Source: Nelumbo lutea (lineage: Eukaryota > Streptophyta > Magnoliopsida > Proteales > Nelumbonaceae). Taken from it: a DNA stretch of 64,000 nucleotides. Location of the stretch: NCBI GenBank assembly GCA_022828595.1, contig JAKGHH010000002.1, forward strand, positions 108,807,254 to 108,871,253, read 5' to 3'. A model generated the notes under the pieces. The model did no database searches, was not told where the DNA came from, and saw only the letters and a program-made list of their open reading frames with translations. Positions 58,434 through 64,000 of the stretch are shown here, in pieces; the stretch's first letter is position 1; every line of letters begins with the position of its first letter. The position numbers and the translations under genes are program-made.

Positions 58434-58827
58434 GGGTTTGTATGTAGTAAGCACGTTAAGTAAGCACAATGAGTGAACACATAACAACTGTGTGACACAT
58501 GTCCCAGTCAATGTGCCTACCATTCAAGCGTTTTTGCTCCGTTAGACAGAAATTATTCATTATTTTATTATCTTTGTCAAAATAATTAAAAATAAAAACA
58601 ATGAAAAAAAAAACGTAAATGAATCTCAACTCCTAACATGTTTAGGTTTTCCTTTTTCATTGTTTTTATTTTTAATTATTTTGACAAAGATAATAAAATA
58701 ATGAATAATTTCTATCTAACAGAACAAAAACGTTTGGATGAAAGTCCCATTAACTGAGACATGTGTCACACAGCTATTACGTATTCACTCAATGTGGTTG
58801 CCTAACATGCCTACTACATTCGGACCC
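58434..58827. mobile_element. Long-TIR foldback MITE, Mutator-like
   Basis: Arms of ~170 bp (58434 to about 58610, and about 58645 to 58827) are near-complementary almost throughout, including a 40-plus-base stretch around TTATTATCTTTGTCAAAATA without mismatch. The ends are GGGTTTGTATGTAGTA and, in reverse complement, GGGTCCGAATGTAGTA. The flanks TATAAACAT (58425-58433) and AATAAACAC (58828-58836) match at 7 of 9. The transcript of such an element would fold into a long double-stranded RNA hairpin. Confidence 0.8.
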
Positions 58828-58836
58828 AATAAACAC

Positions 58837-60255
58837 AATGAGAAAGAAAAAGACAACTTTAGGCTCACGGCTTGTATAAAATCGACATGGAAAAATTTTA
58901 TGAAAAAATTGAATGGAGCCATATAAGAAAGAGCTTTGAAAATTTTGGGTTATGCAGCAAATGGATAGACTAGGTTATGGAATGCATTTCTACAATAAAA
59001 TATCAAATTTGTAAATGGATCCCTACAAGGAATTCTGAACCTCAACAATGGACCCTCTATCCCCCCTCCTATTTGCTATTTAAAGGCTTACCAATCGTAT
59101 TTTAATTGAAATAGAAAATGGAGTAAAAATAATTTGGGTATAAAATCACAAAAAAAATTGCTTAATTGTCCCAATTTGACAATTTGTGAATGATTGCACG
59201 ATTTTCTTGAAAATCATGATACTTACCCATAATAAAATAAAAGAAATCATAAGAAAATATGTTAAAGCTTTGGGACAGACGCATAATTTCCAAAAACCAA
59301 TCATATTATTTTTTAAGAACATCCATATTAAACATAAAAAAATAAAGAAAAACAAAATGATAAAATATTTCGGTGCCTCATTAATACAAGGCAGGGTTTA
59401 TAAAAGCACATTCAGTGGATGTGTGGATCAAATTCAAAAAGAAATCGAGGATTGAAAGAGTAAAACCCTTTCAATGAGGGGGGAATTACTTATTTACAGA
59501 AGACACCTTCTCTTAAATTCACAAATGCAAATGATTTTCTTTTAGGTGGATTAAATGAGGCAAAAAAACTAGCTATGCCACTGTATGGAAAAAGATAGGC
59601 ATGCCCAAATCAAATGGTCAGTTAGGAATATGGAGAACGGAATTAATAAATGTAGCTAATATAGCCAAATTGAAGTGAAAAAGCATCTAGTGAAAGCAAA
59701 AGTCCCCAATTACTAAAAATAAAAAAATCCCCAAATAACCCTCATGGGCGTGTAGAGGCCCTAAATCAAGGAATTATGCTGGAAGTGGAGAGGCCCTAAA
59801 GGAAAAGTGGGTCATTGATACCCTAGTTATCAAAAGAATTAAAAATAAAAATTAGAATACTAAAAACATGGAACCGAAGTGGCTAAAGTGATAAACCAAG
59901 AGCGAAAAAGTAAAACGCAGTTAAGACGTAGTACCAGATCACATTGTTAAAGGGATTGAGGCCATTCACATCCCAATGACTATTGATAATTTGGCATGTG
60001 GCAAGGATTCTTCAGGAAAGTTTTTAGTTAAATTTATTTTCTAAGCATAAATGGAGAGACAATCAATGATTTAAATATCCTAAAATCAAAGGAAAAGTAA
60101 CAACTATTGAGTGTCCCCCAAAAGCCAAAGTTCTTTCTGCCGTTCTATATATGGATACTCTTATGGAAAACTACCAATAAGGAAAAGATTGTTTGATAGA
60201 TGAATGAATTGATACCATGAGTGGCCCTTCTATTGACAATTAAAATATTGTGAGC
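58837..60255. other. AT-rich intergenic DNA
   Basis: No gene or transposon is recognised. Open frames are short and low-complexity (lysine- and asparagine-rich). Confidence 0.45.
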
Positions 60256-60263
60256 CACATAGT

Positions 60264-60613
60264 TAGGGGTGTAAACGGATGGAATTTGAATTGCATCAGG
60301 TAATATCCGAATTCGAATTCGATTAGAAAATCTGATATTTGAATTTGATTCGATATTCGATGGATATTAAAAATTAATATATAAATCGGATTCAATTAAA
60401 TATTTGAATGTTTGATTTGATTCGAATTTGATTAATTAATTATTTTAGATTATATAAAATAAATATTTTATTAATACAAAGTATATAAATATATAAAATA
60501 TTTTATATCATATATATGTGAATTAAATAATTGGTCGAATTCAGATATTTATTGAATCGAATCAAGTCATATCGAATTCGAAATCGGATTTTCGAATACC
60601 ATTGACACCCCTA
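60264..60613. mobile_element. hAT-type MITE with perfect 8-bp TSD
   Basis: A 350-bp element with ends TAGGGGTGTAAACGG and, in reverse complement, TAGGGGTGTCAATGG. The octamer CACATAGT flanks both sides exactly (60256-60263 and 60614-60621). Fragments of the same family lie at 1-52, 12395-12808 and about 60785-60840. Confidence 0.9.
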
Positions 60614-60959
60614 CACATAGTAATGAATTGTCAAATAGCAAGACGGACGTGGATGGCTGTAGAACTAGAAGCCCATATCCCAATCCTAGTGCAGGAAAGA
60701 GAAATTTAGGGATGGATGGATTAGAATGATAGAAGACGAAGTCAGAAAAGTATGACTACTTGTAAGGAGAAAAAAAAGTTTATGATTAGACCTATAAACC
60801 GATTAAATTCGGATTTTTAAATACCGTTGACAGTCCTATTTATGATGCTGGGAATACATGATATTGAAAATGCTTACAACCAATCATGTATAATCAGGAA
60901 CTCTAGAAGAAAGATTGTTTTGTGAAAACGGGCCTTAATGACGATTGGTTTTTCCCTCC

Positions 60960-61460
60960 AATTATATTCCACCATGTGTCGACAGAAACACTTTATAGCA
61001 CCTCGGCGACACATGTGGCAGGACCCGCTTGAATGCATCTCTATAGTTCAGCTTATGAAGTCCGACTGAACTCTAACCTCACATAAGGGCACCTCAGCAA
61101 ATCGTCCTATCACACGTTCGACTTGACTACACTGTGCTTCCAACCTACATACTTGACCTGGGCAGCCTATGGCCGTGCCGTGTGGACATATCCTAGAAGC
61201 AACAAATATATAGACATCAGCAGCCCGAACATGTTGAGCACGTCTCAACGGATCCTCGAGGTCTATATAGAGGTGAGCCTTCATCCTAGGTACACTCACA
61301 TATATGCCAATATACCCACTCATTCACTTTGATTCCTCCGTGTAGACTTGATTGTCACCTCAAAGAGCTTGGGATATATTGACTTGAGCCCCAGAGACCC
61401 TTGCTCAAGACATTCACTTGGGCTCTCTGACGTCGTCTTTCTTGCAGATCAGCTACTTAG
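60960..61460 (+). repeat. LTR-like fragment
   Basis: It has a GTCTATATAGAGGTGAGCC TATA-type motif (about 61261-61279) followed by leader-like sequence with TTGACTTGAGC and a GTCGTCTTTCTTGCAGAT segment. This is the same general design as 10505-10995. No partner LTR or coding region adjoins it. Confidence 0.4.
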
Positions 61461-62021
61461 TTGAAAAATCAAGCTCTAAGTCATCTCTGCCAATAGGGAT
61501 GCAAAGCTAGGAATTTTTATGAGGGGGTCAAAACCTAAAGTTGATTGTTGGGGGAGGGGGGAGAACAAATATTGATGCAAACTAGATTTCCTGCCACTAC
61601 TCTCTAACCACACTCTACGTACCTTGAATTGCAGCCACACATCGCCATCTTGGATTGTGAGATGCATGGATAAGTTTATCATGGATAGGGTACAGGTAGA
61701 AAAAGTGAGTAGGAAATCTAAGTTCATATTTATGGGCCATGAGGGGAGACCATTGGGATGGGGAGTTGGGGAGGGGGGAAATTTGCGTGGAAGAGTATAT
61801 TACAAATGGGAATTTCTGGACCATAAGGGAGCTATGGCTCCCTTGGGTCCCTTGGCTCTACCCATGGTCTAGTTAGTTCGTAGGCACTTATTGATTGAAG
61901 TTAGACTCCAAAATTATTATTGATGACTTTCTAAACAAAAATCCGGTGTTGTGGACATGAAAACCATAAGTACTGTCATCGTTTCACTTGATTCAAGTAT
62001 ACTTTCAAGCCATGCTTGCAA
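61461..62021. other. Intergenic DNA
   Basis: No gene is supported. An 82-codon frame at 61624-61872 has no recognisable family feature and no promoter context. Confidence 0.4.
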
Positions 62022-62478
62022 TAGGTGTGCAAAACGGATTGCAACATCCGAAATTCGGTCCCTTTTTTTAATTTTTGGATCGGATCATATAATAGGATTT
62101 AGTTAAAAATCATATTGAATATGGATCACCTCTCTATCTGATTGTGTGTGTTATTTATTTATTTGTAAATATATTTATATTACATTTTATATTAAATATG
62201 TATATATGTGATGAAACTAGTTGAAAAATACTTGTATTTTTTGTTTTTCTTTATATAAACTGTTATATTTTCTTTTTCATTTTAATAATTTATTAATTTT
62301 TAAAATTAAATTGAATCAAATCAAAATCGGATGTTCAACATCCTTAACGGATTCAGAATGAATCAATGCTTATAAGATCCAATCGGTTCTTCATAGTGGA
62401 TCAGATTTACAAATTATAGTATCGGATCAAATTTAGATATACCCTAATTCAAATCCAATCCACCTATTTACATCCCTA
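62022..62478. mobile_element. hAT-type MITE with probable 8-bp TSD
   Basis: The ends are TAGGTGTGCAAAACGG and, in reverse complement, TAGGGATGTAAATAGG. The flanks GCTTGCAA and GTTGGCAA match at 6 of 8 bases. The interior is AT-rich and non-coding. Confidence 0.65.
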
Positions 62479-62659
62479 GTTGGCAAGCCATACTTCCCTT
62501 TAATTATTTTTGCCCATAAGAATTCCTTGTCTTAGAGTCTTTGTTCAAAGTTCAAAGTGTGAAAAGACATCCTCTCCACATTATATTTTAGTAGGCCCAT
62601 GTGCAAGGCCCAAGCCATCCCTTTTTAAACCTAAATTTTTTCATTCGACTCCTAAACAT

Positions 62660-62945
62660 TTAGTCGGTCGGCGGTGGTTCTGTTCGATTTCTCAGCAGTG
62701 GCGTTCTCAGTCAACGGTCCTGTTCGATTTCCCTCTCCCTTCCTCCCTCTTTCTTGCGTTTTCTCTCCCCTGTCTTCCCGCCGACCGCCTCTTTGTTCTC
62801 AGTCGGCTGGCGGCGGTCCTGTTCGATTTCTCAGCAGCGGAGTGAAGTCCTATTCGATTTCCCTCTCCCTCCCTCTCTCTCCCCTGTCTTCCTATCGACT
62901 GCCACTATTGTTGTTCTGAGTCGGCCGGCGATGGTGTTGTTCAAG
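62660..62945. repeat. Imperfect tandem repeats, C/T-rich
   Basis: About three units built from GTCGGxxGGCGGTGGT, CTGTTCGATTTCTCAGCAG and CGATTTCCCTCTCCCT. The repeats give several overlapping open frames in the plus strand; these have no family features and are taken as artefacts. Confidence 0.55.
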
Positions 62946-64000
62946 GTAGGCAGTAATGAAGATCTGAAACTCTCGATCTAGGATAAATCGGTCGACAAAT
63001 TCTGTTTGAAGGAAACCCTCGATCCAGGCAGTAACGAAGATGTAAAACCCAGCTCCAACAACGACAACTCCTATGCTCTTTTCCGACAACGAGTCAGATA
63101 ACACCGGGGAGTTGACGGAGGTTTGAACGACTCGGGTTCTGAGTCTAGCTCGATGGTTTGTGTCTGTGGAGTTCATGAGAGGGAGAAGGAAGCAAATAGG
63201 GAAGGTTTGAAGAGTGGTAGAGAGAAGCTGAATTATAACTTATAATAATTATCAAATTATAAATTTATTAAATATTAATGTTTTTATTTTTCATAATTTT
63301 TATTTGTATTAATTATTAATTATTTTAATTTTTTATAAAATTTTAAATATTTTAATAGTTTTAATTTAATAATTTGATATTTATTAAATATTCTTTCATT
63401 GTTTCATGGATTTTATTACTATTTTCATTATTATTTTAACTCTTAATAATTTGTTTTTAATATAAATTTATATGTATTTGTCAGCTTTATTTGTATTTTA
63501 ATAAATTATTTTTTATTTTTTTATAATTTATTCATATTCTTAATATTATTTTGAATTTAATAAATTATTTATATGAAATAATGAAAATTGAATTCAAAAT
63601 TATCACATAATCTATCTTAGGGGTAAAATACTAATTTATGGATTTTCGGATGTTGAAAGGTTGATTCAACACAAATAACTTAATCCATGGAGAGCCTCTA
63701 AAAATAGAAAAGCATTCATGCCTCTTTTCAAATTTTGTATATATTTAATATCATTTTAACTTTTTAGATTTTAGATTTTAGATTATCAAACCTCACTTTA
63801 CTAAGAATTTTCATAAATTGATTTAAATATATCCTCAATTTTGCAATTATACTTAAATTACCTTCCCACACTTTTGTTTTTGACGATTTAAACATAAAAA
63901 TAGCTTTACCATTTTTTAAGAAGTAAAATATGGTTATCTTCTTCCTTGAGACACCACCTTGCAAACCCTACCATCCCTATAAACAGAGTCGAAAGGATGT
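62946..64000. other. AT-rich intergenic DNA
   Basis: No gene or complete element is seen. Very AT-rich from about 63230 to 63600. Confidence 0.45.

Noticed and set aside
61624..61872. 82-codon plus-strand frame
   Set aside because: No recognisable domain, promoter or splice context.
62510..62981. Overlapping Ser/Pro/Phe-rich frames
   Set aside because: They are produced in several frames by C/T-rich tandem repeats, with no start context or conserved motif.

Overview
The window looks like nuclear DNA from a flowering plant. Two intron-containing genes of ordinary plant type (a clade-D protein phosphatase 2C and an actin with the standard plant intron positions) sit in AT-rich DNA crowded with transposons. 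Nothing in it fixes the species. All calls come from reading the sequence by eye; no similarity search was run.

Layout. 1-6150: AT-rich intergenic DNA with a degenerate tandem repeat and one Mutator-like MITE. 6155-8736: a deleted copy of a Ty3/gypsy element that keeps only an antisense accessory gene and one LTR. 8737-13300: small transposons, a solo-LTR-like stretch and a GC-rich minisatellite. 13300-22680: the PP2C gene (four coding exons, 381 residues), with two LINE remnants inside its 4-kb second intron. 22850-28380: hAT-type and foldback MITEs. 28980-31600: the actin gene on the minus strand (377 residues, four coding exons plus a 5' leader intron). 32085-37258: a dense cluster of hAT-type MITEs, several with 8-bp target-site duplications (TSDs) still visible. 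37446-56393: a three-level nest of LTR retrotransposons. 56700-58100: a LINE remnant. 58434-64000: a long foldback MITE, more hAT-type MITEs, an LTR-like stretch and AT-rich DNA.

The most interesting object is the innermost element of the nest (44958-53519). It is a Ty3/gypsy element, probably of the Tat group, that has lost its reverse transcriptase and carries a mutated integrase. Between integrase and 3' LTR, on the opposite strand, lies a complete cellular-style gene: a TATA box, an ACGT-rich upstream region, a conserved start and at least two introns. The same gene occurs in the deleted copy at 6155-8736. Intron 1 is 75 bp in one copy and 73 bp in the other, and in the 73-bp copy only splicing brings the flanking coding frames back together. 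This is direct sequence evidence for a spliced antisense gene that can survive retrotransposition because its introns are invisible to splicing of the sense RNA.

The two host genes are functionally unrelated. PP2C clade D acts in dephosphorylation of the plasma-membrane proton pump in the SAUR/auxin growth pathway (known for Arabidopsis relatives); actin is cytoskeletal. Both have plausible promoters, and the PP2C start codon is overlapped by an out-of-frame upstream ORF.
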